The notes beneath the pieces were generated by a model. The model was given only the letters and a program-made list of their open reading frames with translations. It did not search any database and was not told the origin of the DNA. Made by a program: the position numbers and the translations under genes. 6,762 bases of DNA from positions 1-6,762 of the forward strand of contig CANRKW010000057.1 in NCBI GenBank assembly GCA_947631345.1. The letters are read 5' to 3'. The number at the start of each line of letters is the position of its first letter. The stretch's first letter is position 1. Positions 1 through 5,296 of this stretch are shown piece by piece. Origin of the DNA: an uncultured Bacilli bacterium. Its GTDB lineage: Bacteria; Bacillota_I; Bacilli_A; RF39; UBA660.

Positions 1-452
1 TATTTTTCATCGCATTGTACAATTCCTTTTAATTTTTCTTTTTTATATTCTTTAAGTGTAGAAATTATTTTTATTCTAATATTGTAAGTATCTCTTTCAC
101 TAAGTCCCACTATTTCAGCTGTTTCGGAAAGAGTATTATAATTTATTAGGCATAACATAAAATTTAAAAATTGATTATAGCTTAATCTAATATTAGATGT
201 TATGGTATTAGTTGAAATAGAAAAAAATTTATTACAGTTTTTACATTTGTATCTTTGTGTTTTATTTTTAAATCCATTTTTTACAATATAGTCACTATTA
301 CATTTTGGACATTTTATTTTTTTGTTTTTAACTTGATACTTTAAATTAGTGCTTTTGGCATTTTCAGAATCTACTAAAATTTTTTCTATTAATTCTTTAA
401 TAATCTTTAATTCATCTGGTAGTAAATTTTTTAAGTTATCATAATTACTCAT
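1..452 (-). CDS. IS1595-type transposase, N-terminal part (runs off left edge)
   Basis: Reading the minus strand from the ATG at 452-450 gives an open frame of 150 codons with no stop up to base 1, so the gene is partial only because the window ends. Residues about 48-70 hold a four-cysteine zinc ribbon (CPKC, then CKNC 19 residues further on, with a KNG..QRYKC core), typical of transposases that bind their inverted repeats through such a domain. A helix-turn-helix-like stretch follows (LSETAEIVGLSERDTYNIR). The frame then reaches GIVQCDEK, which matches the position of the first catalytic aspartate of the DDE/DDN domain in IS1595-family (ISXO2-like) transposases. The remaining catalytic residues lie outside the window. 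No clear ribosome binding site precedes the ATG, and a TTG two codons upstream is the only other nearby start. The family call is from motif memory; a related zinc-ribbon IS family is possible. Confidence 0.75.
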   Translation of the reverse strand, partial: MSNYDNLKNLLPDELKIIKELIEKILVDSENAKSTNLKYQVKNKKIKCPKCNSDYIVKNGFKNKTQRYKCKNCNKFFSISTNTITSNIRLSYNQFLNFMLCLINYNTLSETAEIVGLSERDTYNIRIKIISTLKEYKKEKLKGIVQCDEK

Positions 453-463
453 AAACAAAAATA

Positions 464-562
464 GTATATGTGAGCTTATTTAATAGAATCAATATTGTTA
501 GATATGAATCTAAATAAGCTCGCATATACCACTTTCTGATTCTATTATAATTCATATCTAAC
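464..562. repeat. Three interlocked inverted repeats (A-B-C-A'-B'-C')
   Basis: Three arms are followed by their reverse complements in the same order. A is 464-482 (GTATATGTGAGCTTATTTA) and A' is 511-529, matching at 18 of 19 positions; the one mismatch is a G-T wobble. B is 481-491 (TAATAGAATCA) and B' is 537-547, 11 of 11. C is 497-509 (GTTAGATATGAAT) and C' is 550-562, 13 of 13. A simple inverted duplication would read C'-B'-A', so this is not one. As single-stranded DNA or RNA, the three stems cannot all form without a pseudoknot; A-A' and C-C' interlock. The block lies immediately upstream of the transposase start, so it may be the regulatory end of the insertion sequence. Its role is unknown. 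Confidence 0.85.
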
Positions 563-580
563 GAGTTAATTATATCACAC

Positions 581-607
581 CTGGTTATATTTGAAAATAT
601 CCATCAG
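581..607. repeat. Imperfect hairpin around ATATTTGAAAATAT
   Basis: The perfect palindrome at 587-600 (ATATTT-GA-AAATAT) is extended, after a small internal mismatch, by CTGGT (581-585) pairing with ATCAG (603-607) with one G-T wobble. A weak T-rich stretch (CACTTTTGTT) follows on the plus strand. It could be a weak terminator isolating the insertion sequence from the gene at 840, or part of the element's end. Nothing proves either. Confidence 0.35.
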
Positions 608-676
608 CACTTTTGTTCATAAGAGATAAATTATTTTAATCGAAATGGAAAATCAACTTAACTATTAGTTGTAAAA

Positions 677-711
677 AATTAATTTTAAAGTTGTTAATCT
701 TAAAATTAATT
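677..711. repeat. 12-bp inverted repeat and AGTTGT direct repeats upstream of the secreted-protein gene
   Basis: AATTAATTTTAA (677-688) and TTAAAATTAATT (700-711) are exact reverse complements around an 11-base loop. The hexamer AGTTGT occurs at 667-672, 689-694 and 725-730, the last just before the candidate -10 element. The arms are pure A/T, so chance is a real possibility in this background. The position, just upstream of the likely promoter, is where an operator would sit. Confidence 0.3.
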
Positions 712-738
712 AATTTAGCTCAAAAGTTGTGTAATAAT
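710..738 (+). promoter_or_regulatory. Candidate promoter of the secreted-protein gene
   Basis: An extended -10 element reads TG-T-AATAAT (TG at 730-731, AATAAT at 733-738, 5 of 6 to TATAAT). A weak -35, TTAATT (710-715, 3 of 6), lies 17 bases upstream. Transcription would begin near 745 and leave a leader of about 95 bases carrying two hairpins. The call rests on consensus matching only, in an AT-rich region where such matches are common. Confidence 0.3.
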
Positions 739-761
739 TTTTCTGTTATTGTTATTCTTTA

Positions 762-820
762 ATTGCAACAAAGAAAAACGGTTGCAGTAATTATATATCA
801 AATCAATATGACTTGATATA
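762..820 (+). promoter_or_regulatory. Two consecutive leader hairpins before the start at 840
   Basis: The first stem pairs TGCAAC (764-769) with GTTGCA (781-786), extended by a wobble and an A-T pair, with an 11-base loop. The second is an exact 8-bp inverted repeat, TATATCAA (794-801) and TTGATATA (813-820), also with an 11-base spacer. It ends directly against the ribosome binding site. As RNA these could stabilise the leader or control access to the site. As DNA the second could be an operator. The sequence alone does not decide. Confidence 0.45.
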
Positions 821-831
821 AGAAAGGAGGG
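821..831 (+). promoter_or_regulatory. Strong ribosome binding site for the secreted protein
   Basis: AGAAAGGAGGG is a near-perfect Shine-Dalgarno sequence 8 bases before the ATG at 840. It fixes the start and points to high expression of the secreted product. Confidence 0.85.
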
Positions 832-839
832 TAAACACA

Positions 840-1265
840 ATGAAAAAAGTTTTGAGTGCTGTAGGTGCTGCTTTTCTTTCAACATTTGTACTTATTGGAA
901 GTTTAATGGCATCAACATATACAAGTACTTTAGAACTTGCATCAGGACATACACTAACTGGAGCAGTTAGATACTATACTGCTGGTATAAATGGTATTGG
1001 TATGTATGCCAGAAAGTTAACACCAGTTTCAGGTGGAAATTCAGTTACATTATTTGTAGAATTATATGAAACAACTGGTATTGTAGATTATAAAATTGCT
1101 GATACCAATATGACTTGGACTTTAAGTGAAATTAACCAAGCCAAAACTCATAGTTTTGGATATATGGACCAAGGCAACAGATATTATAGATTTTTAACTG
1201 AATATAATGGTGTTGGAACTGGTGGAATAGAAGCTGATCCGGTTGTAATGACTTCTGTTGACTAG
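840..1265 (+). CDS. Small secreted protein of unknown family, possible bacteriocin-like product
   Basis: The 141-residue product starts with a classical Sec signal peptide: KK at 2-3, a hydrophobic core at about 4-22, and probable cleavage after Ala24 (SLMA|ST). The mature part is about 117 residues. It has no cysteine, one tryptophan (Trp93), and many alternating Thr/Val/Tyr/Gly stretches such as TSTLEL, GNSVTLFVELY and NRYYRFL, which suggests an all-beta fold. It is mildly acidic (11 Asp/Glu against 7 Lys/Arg). No hydrophobic segment follows the signal, and there is no LPxTG-type anchor, so it should be released. I do not recognise the family. Gene order (secreted protein, hairpin, MacB-like ABC ATPase, permeases) recalls lactococcin-972 loci, but the acidic mature chain and the lack of that family's aromatic C-terminus argue against membership. 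Its base composition is visibly less AT-rich than that of the downstream genes. Toxin, signal or adhesion roles are all open. Confidence 0.85.
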   Translation: MKKVLSAVGAAFLSTFVLIGSLMASTYTSTLELASGHTLTGAVRYYTAGINGIGMYARKLTPVSGGNSVTLFVELYETTGIVDYKIADTNMTWTLSEINQAKTHSFGYMDQGNRYYRFLTEYNGVGTGGIEADPVVMTSVD

Positions 1266-1271
1266 ATATTA

Positions 1272-1300
1272 AGGCTGGCATAGCCAGCCTATATTTATTG
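1272..1300 (+). terminator. GC-rich hairpin between the secreted-protein gene and the ABC genes (attenuator or partial terminator)
   Basis: AGGCTGGC (1272-1279) and GCCAGCCT (1283-1290) form a perfect 8-bp stem with an ATA loop, exceptionally GC-rich for this region. Only a broken T-tract (ATATTTATT) follows, and the next gene's ribosome binding site comes at once. It therefore probably acts as a leaky terminator or a 3' mRNA stabiliser. Either role would keep secreted-protein mRNA in excess over the transporter while allowing read-through. Confidence 0.7.
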
Positions 1301-1309
1301 GAGGTATAA

Positions 1310-1978
1310 ATGATAAAATTAGTTAATTGTAATAAAACTTATATAAAAAATAATAATAAAATTGAAGTATTAAAAGATGTTAATTATAATTTTAATATGG
1401 GTAAATTTTATGTAATAATGGGTAAAAGTGGAAGTGGAAAAAGCACACTACTTAATTTAATGGCTGGACTATTAAAACCTGATAATGGTAGTATTATTAT
1501 AAATAATAAAGATATTTGTAAAATGAATAATAGTGATATATCTAAAGTAAGAAATACTGAAATAGGTTTAGTATATCAGTCATTTTTACTAAATAACGAA
1601 ATGACTTCAAAAGAAAATGTAAAATTACCTACATATATAAATAAAAACATTAAAAAAAGTGAAGTTAATAAAAGAGTAGAAGAACTATTAAAAAGTTTAA
1701 ATCTTGAAAATAGAATAAATCATTACCCTAAAGAATTATCAGGTGGAGAACAACAAAGAGTAGCAATTGCAAGAGCCTTAATTAATAATCCAAGTGTAAT
1801 TTTAGCAGACGAACCAACAGGAAACTTAGATAAAACAAATGAAATACAAATATTTGAAATATTTAAAGAACTATCAAAAAATAAAAAATGTGTAATAGTA
1901 GTAAGTCATAATGAAGAAATAAAAAAATATGCAGATGTTGTTTTATATTTAAAAGATGGTGGTTTATATGAAAAATAA
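1310..1978 (+). CDS. ABC transporter ATP-binding protein, MacB/LolD type
   Basis: The 222-residue cytoplasmic ATPase should power the two permeases encoded next. All nucleotide-binding motifs are present and intact: Walker A GKSGSGKST (38-46), Q-loop Gln90 (VYQS), signature LSGGEQQR (143-150), Walker B ILADEP (164-169) with catalytic Glu168, D-loop GNLD (171-174) and switch His200 (VVSHN). The QQRVAIARAL and DEPTGNLD wording and the compact length fit the MacB/LolD/FtsE-like group, which includes the ATPases of lactococcin-972-type loci. These work with FtsX-like permeases in extracytoplasmic 'mechanotransmission' rather than classical substrate channels. The ribosome binding site TTGGAGG (1298-1304) sits 5 bases before the ATG. 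The 3' end overlaps the next gene, which suggests translational coupling. The substrate is not deducible; the upstream secreted protein is the obvious candidate partner. Confidence 0.95.
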   Translation: MIKLVNCNKTYIKNNNKIEVLKDVNYNFNMGKFYVIMGKSGSGKSTLLNLMAGLLKPDNGSIIINNKDICKMNNSDISKVRNTEIGLVYQSFLLNNEMTSKENVKLPTYINKNIKKSEVNKRVEELLKSLNLENRINHYPKELSGGEQQRVAIARALINNPSVILADEPTGNLDKTNEIQIFEIFKELSKNKKCVIVVSHNEEIKKYADVVLYLKDGGLYEK

Positions 1979-3101
1979 AAGTAATTATTTAATTTTTCTA
2001 ATACTTTTAATATTAAATTTAATAATAATTTTAGGTTTTTCATATTATGATTCAATAAGAGAAATGTGGGTAACTATGACTCAAAAAGACTATAAGTTTA
2101 GGACATATCTTTTATATGTGGAAAATCAAGATGATGCAGATAAAATAATAGAAGAAATAAAAACACACGATGGAGTAGAAGATGTATATAAATCTAGTGA
2201 AAAACAAGCATATGCAGATATAAATATAAATGATAAAAAGGGACAAATTGGTTTATATGGAACTGTAGCGAATACACATAAAATAATATATGGAAAAGAT
2301 TTAGAAAATGATTATGATTTAATATGCCCGGTTGATTTATATATTTATGGTTTAGATTATGATAAAAGTAAAACTTTAAATTTAAAAGATAAGATAAATA
2401 GTAAAATCACACTAAATTATGTAGGTAAAGGTGAAGAAGAATTTAATTTAGTAGGTTTATTTGATAGAAGTTATGATTATTCTGAAGCAAATGACTGTTT
2501 TACCACACATAATACTATTGGTTCATTAAATCAAAAATATAAAGAAGAAGTTATAATATTAGGTCAAGTTGCCGAAAGTGGAGACAACATATTTGTATTA
2601 TTATCTAAAGGAACAGATCCAAGCTTTTTATCAAATATTGAAGGCGTTTATAATAGTGATGTAGTAGCCCGTGTAAACACAACATTAGGTGACAGAGTAA
2701 TATTAATAACTGGAATATTATCTATAGTAATGACTCTATTTTCATTAACTTTATGCTTTTTAATGTATTCAAGAAAAATCAAAAAAGAATACAAAAATAT
2801 TGGAATCCTTATGTTAGTAGGATATAGTAATAAAAAAATAAAATCAAAAAAATATATAGAAAACTTTATAATAAATATACTTTCATCTATATTTTCTATA
2901 TTTATATCAATTATATTATTAAATTTATATAATGAATTTTCTTTATCAAAAGACGCTTCTTTAACTTTAATGAATACAACTATTAGTCCATTATCTATTA
3001 TTATTTCTTTAGTAACTATATTAATAATAACTCTAATTTCTACTTATTTTGCCTTAAAGAAAATAGATAATATGGATCCTCTTGAGGTAATATATGAGTG
3101 A
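1968..3101 (+). CDS. FtsX/MacB-type ABC transporter permease (first half-transporter)
   Basis: I prefer the ATG at 1968 (377 residues): GGTGG (1958-1962) lies 5 bases upstream and the protein then begins MKNKSNYLIF. An in-frame ATG at 1956 would add four residues. The coding region overlaps the ATPase gene by 11 bases. TM1 is at about 7-26. A large extracytoplasmic domain (about 27-242) follows, then TM2 (about 244-267), TM3 (about 300-320) and TM4 (about 340-362). This one-plus-three layout is diagnostic of the MacB/FtsX superfamily. Between TM2 and TM3, NIGILMLVGYSNKKI is the expected cytoplasmic coupling segment that touches the ATPase. The C-terminus DPLEVIYE matches the PLE tail common in these permeases. 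It should form a dimer with the next protein on the membrane. Substrate unknown. Confidence 0.9.
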   Translation: MKNKSNYLIFLILLILNLIIILGFSYYDSIREMWVTMTQKDYKFRTYLLYVENQDDADKIIEEIKTHDGVEDVYKSSEKQAYADININDKKGQIGLYGTVANTHKIIYGKDLENDYDLICPVDLYIYGLDYDKSKTLNLKDKINSKITLNYVGKGEEEFNLVGLFDRSYDYSEANDCFTTHNTIGSLNQKYKEEVIILGQVAESGDNIFVLLSKGTDPSFLSNIEGVYNSDVVARVNTTLGDRVILITGILSIVMTLFSLTLCFLMYSRKIKKEYKNIGILMLVGYSNKKIKSKKYIENFIINILSSIFSIFISIILLNLYNEFSLSKDASLTLMNTTISPLSIIISLVTILIITLISTYFALKKIDNMDPLEVIYE

Positions 3102-4071
3102 AATAATAAAAGTATTTAATAATTTATTTAAAAAAGAAAAAACATATAAAAATTATATGATGATATATTTTATAATATTTTTAATTTTTACAATTATATT
3201 CTTTATAAAAAACTATACTACAAATAAAATAGATGATTTAATAAATAGTGAACTTAATAAAGTGGTAAGTGTATTTGATGTAAAAGATAAAGATAAAACT
3301 ATTAATTATTTAAATGAAAATAAGAAAATTAAAAATTATGTTCTAAATATAAATAAAGACTATACTTATAATGAAAATAATTATTATATTATTTCAAATG
3401 AATTTAAAAGTAATGAAGAAGAGTATTCTATATATGTATCTAATAGTAGTAATATAGATAATTTTGAAATATTTGGTATAAAAGTAAATAATATTTATAA
3501 AGATGATTCTATAAATTCTAATCAAATTTACATAAATCAAAAACTAGCAAACTATATATACTTAAATACTGATACATATGCATATATTACTATTAATGTA
3601 AAAAACTATAAGGATGTTAATAAAATAATAGATGAATTAAATTCACTAGGTTCTATAAGTACATATAATGATGAAAGTACTAGAAATACTGAAACTTATC
3701 AAAAATTAAATAAAGTATTTTCTGTTTTCTTTATAGTAGGAATAATATTTGTATTAATAATTTCATTTTATTTTATAACACTCATACTTTTAGAAAAAAA
3801 CTATGATATAAAAATACTTAGAGTTTTAGGTTATAATAACTATCAAATTTACTTAATTTATATTAATATATTTTTAAAATCACTTCTTAAAATATATATA
3901 ACATTACTAATACTTTCTTTTATAATATTTATTATTATTTATAGAAAACTAATAATTCAAATTATATATTCATTATCAGTAATATTTATAATACTTGTTA
4001 TATTGAATATTATTTGTATGATTATTTCTTTACTTATATTAATCAAAAGAAATAAAAAATTACTTGCTTAA
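3094..4071 (+). CDS. FtsX/MacB-like ABC transporter permease (second half-transporter)
   Basis: The 325-residue protein starts 8 bases inside the previous gene, with TTGAGG (3083-3087 region) as ribosome binding site, so the two are translationally coupled. TM1 is at about 20-38, the extracytoplasmic domain at about 39-208, TM2 at about 209-233, TM3 at about 256-283 and TM4 at about 288-317. The coupling segment DIKILRVLGYNNYQI (238-252) aligns with that of the first permease. The extracytoplasmic domain is about 45 residues shorter and very rich in Asn, Lys, Tyr and Ile, and the protein ends in a lysine-rich tail without a PLE motif. The pair therefore looks like an asymmetric heterodimer: two separate half-permeases in place of the single long two-module permease seen in many bacteriocin-associated systems. 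This is the most AT-rich coding stretch of the window. Function is inferred from topology and context. Confidence 0.85.
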   Translation: MSEIIKVFNNLFKKEKTYKNYMMIYFIIFLIFTIIFFIKNYTTNKIDDLINSELNKVVSVFDVKDKDKTINYLNENKKIKNYVLNINKDYTYNENNYYIISNEFKSNEEEYSIYVSNSSNIDNFEIFGIKVNNIYKDDSINSNQIYINQKLANYIYLNTDTYAYITINVKNYKDVNKIIDELNSLGSISTYNDESTRNTETYQKLNKVFSVFFIVGIIFVLIISFYFITLILLEKNYDIKILRVLGYNNYQIYLIYINIFLKSLLKIYITLLILSFIIFIIIYRKLIIQIIYSLSVIFIILVILNIICMIISLLILIKRNKKLLA

Positions 4072-4077
4072 AATGAA

Positions 4078-4106
4078 TAGACTTTATATATAAAAACTAG
4101 TATAAT
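4078..4106 (+). promoter_or_regulatory. Promoter of the PepSY-protein gene
   Basis: TAGACT (4078-4083, 4 of 6 to TTGACA) and a perfect TATAAT (4101-4106) are separated by the ideal 17 bases. Transcription would start near 4113, giving a very short leader that contains the ribosome binding site AGAAGGA (4114-4120). No terminator separates this site from the permease gene, so read-through expression is also likely. Confidence 0.55.
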
Positions 4107-4128
4107 ATTATTTAGAAGGATGTGAAAT

Positions 4129-4530
4129 ATGAAAGATAATATGAGTAAAATAGTCATAGTTATTTTATCAGTATTAGTCATAGTTTCTTTAGCCTGTGCT
4201 GGTGCTTTATATCTAAAAAATGAACATTTAGAAGAAAAATATGATGACTTAGAAGATAGATATGAAAGTAATTTTGAAAATTCACAAAATACTAATAATC
4301 CAGGTGAAAATAAAAACTATATATCAAAAACAGAAGCACTTTCTATCGCGCTTAAAGACTTAAACTTAAATAGTACTGATATATATGATCAAGATATAGA
4401 ACTTGAATATAAACTAAAATATAATATGACTGTATATGAAATAACATTTGACTATGATTTTTTTGAATATGAATACTATATAAATCCAATAACTGGTGAA
4501 ATATTAGATTCATTTAAATCAATTGATTAA
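4129..4530 (+). CDS. Membrane-anchored PepSY-domain protein
   Basis: The 133-residue protein has a short basic N-terminus, one hydrophobic segment (about 7-29), and a highly charged, probably coiled-coil stretch (about 30-48, NEHLEEKYDDLEDRYES). A polar Asn-rich linker (about 49-62) follows, and then a single PepSY domain (about 64-128). PepSY hallmarks are visible: ISKTEALSIAL at its start, the central VYEITFDYD strand, and YEYYINPITGEILDS at its end. The domain should face outward. PepSY domains are found in propeptides of secreted peptidases and in many small envelope proteins, where they are thought to inhibit or hold extracellular partners. Cys23 in SLAC is a poor lipobox, so a signal anchor is more likely than a lipoprotein. 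The ATG at 4129 is chosen over one at 4141 because AGAAGGA lies 8 bases upstream. It sits 57 bases after the transporter genes, so a link to that locus is plausible but unproven. Confidence 0.85.
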   Translation: MKDNMSKIVIVILSVLVIVSLACAGALYLKNEHLEEKYDDLEDRYESNFENSQNTNNPGENKNYISKTEALSIALKDLNLNSTDIYDQDIELEYKLKYNMTVYEITFDYDFFEYEYYINPITGEILDSFKSID

Positions 4531-4558
4531 AGAGGTAACACTAGTTACTTCTTTTATA
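4529..4558. terminator. Bidirectional terminator between convergent genes
   Basis: Bases 4529-4539 pair with 4544-4554 in an 11-bp stem (one G-T wobble) around the loop ACTA. TTTT follows on the plus strand and a T-rich stretch follows on the minus strand. The hairpin overlaps the stop codons of both the PepSY gene and the regulator gene, so it should end transcription from both sides. Confidence 0.75.
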
Positions 4559-5219
4559 ATTCGGGAGTATATAATAAAGTTATTTTATTTCCTTCTATTT
4601 TGATAAAATTATCATCTTTTAATGACTTTAATTCTCTAAACATACTTGATCGATTTACTGATAAATAACTAGCAAGATTCTTTAAACTATATTGTAAATA
4701 TATTTTAGAGGAATGTGTCTTTCTATATTCATTTTCAAAAAAAGAAAGTAATTTATCTCTTGTAGTTTTTTCAGTTATAATTTCTAATCTAGTGTTATTT
4801 TCTTTTAATTTATTAGTAATAATTTGAAATAAATTTAAAAGAAATATATTATAAAAAGAATACATAGTATTATCTATTTTTATTAATTTATTATAATCTA
4901 TTATTAAAACTGTACTAAAAGAAGAACTTCTTATTTCTACATTTCTATTTATATTAGAAAATACATTACTAAATACTTCATCTTTAGATATTTCTTCTAT
5001 TATAGTTTCTTCTCCTAAATAATTTAAATTAGATATAATTACTTTTCCTTCAAGTAAAATACAAATAGATTTTGTACTTTCAAATAAATGAGAAAATTCA
5101 TCTTTATCATTAAATTTATATATATGACTTTCTAATTTTTTTAACAATTTATTTTTTTGTAGTGTAGAAAGTCCATCGAAAGGTTTAATCACTTTTACCA
5201 CCCAAGTTAATTTTAACAT
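4554..5219 (-). CDS. Crp/Fnr-family transcriptional regulator
   Basis: The longest reading (ATG at 5219) gives 221 residues. An N-terminal cyclic-nucleotide-binding-like beta-barrel (about 13-125, with PFDGLSTLQKNKLL and ILLEGKVIISNLNYLGEE) is followed by a long dimerisation helix (about 127-160). The C-terminal winged helix-turn-helix (about 178-215) contains SLKNLASYLSVNRSSMFREL, the typical Crp recognition region. The glycine/arginine phosphate-binding cassette needed for cAMP is not seen, and there is only one cysteine (Cys53), so neither cAMP nor an Fnr-type iron-sulfur cluster is likely. The ligand is unknown. No ribosome binding site precedes the ATG. A GTG at 5192-5190 does have GGGTGG five bases before it and would give a 212-residue protein starting just before IKPFDGL, a usual N-terminus for the family. 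I favour that start. The gene is divergent from nrdD. Confidence 0.88.
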   Translation of the reverse strand: MLKLTWVVKVIKPFDGLSTLQKNKLLKKLESHIYKFNDKDEFSHLFESTKSICILLEGKVIISNLNYLGEETIIEEISKDEVFSNVFSNINRNVEIRSSSFSTVLIIDYNKLIKIDNTMYSFYNIFLLNLFQIITNKLKENNTRLEIITEKTTRDKLLSFFENEYRKTHSSKIYLQYSLKNLASYLSVNRSSMFRELKSLKDDNFIKIEGNKITLLYTPEL

Positions 5220-5258
5220 ATTTTGTATATAGTTGCAAATGCACCTTTTATTATAAAT

Positions 5259-5271
5259 ATAAATGATTTAT
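5259..5271. promoter_or_regulatory. Palindrome between divergent promoters, candidate operator
   Basis: ATAAATGATTTAT is a perfect 6-1-6 palindrome centred on 5265. It lies between a minus-strand TATAAT (5255-5250) for the regulator gene and a plus-strand TATAAT (5269-5274) for nrdD, overlapping the latter. Neither has a good -35. A protein bound here could control both promoters, and the adjacent Crp/Fnr-type regulator is the natural candidate. The all-A/T arms weaken the case. Confidence 0.4.
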
Positions 5272-5283
5272 AATTTGTACTAT

Positions 5284-5292
5284 AGAAGGAGG
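5284..5292 (+). promoter_or_regulatory. Ribosome binding site of nrdD
   Basis: AGAAGGAGG lies 4 bases before the ATG at 5297. It is a strong match at slightly short spacing and fixes the start. Confidence 0.8.
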
Positions 5293-5296
5293 AAAA

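Noticed and set aside
464..562. CRISPR array or integron attC site
   Set aside because: There are no evenly spaced direct repeats, and the arm order A-B-C-A'-B'-C' does not fit the nested arms of attC sites.
642..668. Tiny plus-strand frame starting at the ATG near 645
   Set aside because: It codes for only about seven residues (MENQLNY) and has no ribosome binding site.
840..1265. Calling the secreted protein a lactococcin-972 bacteriocin
   Set aside because: Only gene order supports it. The mature protein is longer and acidic and lacks the aromatic-rich C-terminus I associate with that family.
1956..3101. Frameshift between ATPase and permease, or between the two permeases
   Set aside because: Each protein has complete termini and motifs, and the short overlaps (11 and 8 bases) carry their own ribosome binding sites, so normal coupling explains them.
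4195..4200. Lipoprotein signal in the PepSY protein (Cys23)
   Set aside because: SLAC has Ser and Leu at the -3 and -2 positions, a poor lipobox, and the hydrophobic segment continues past the cysteine.
4554..5219. Classical cAMP-binding Crp or oxygen-sensing Fnr
   Set aside because: No phosphate-binding cassette with the key arginine is visible, and a single cysteine cannot ligate an iron-sulfur cluster.
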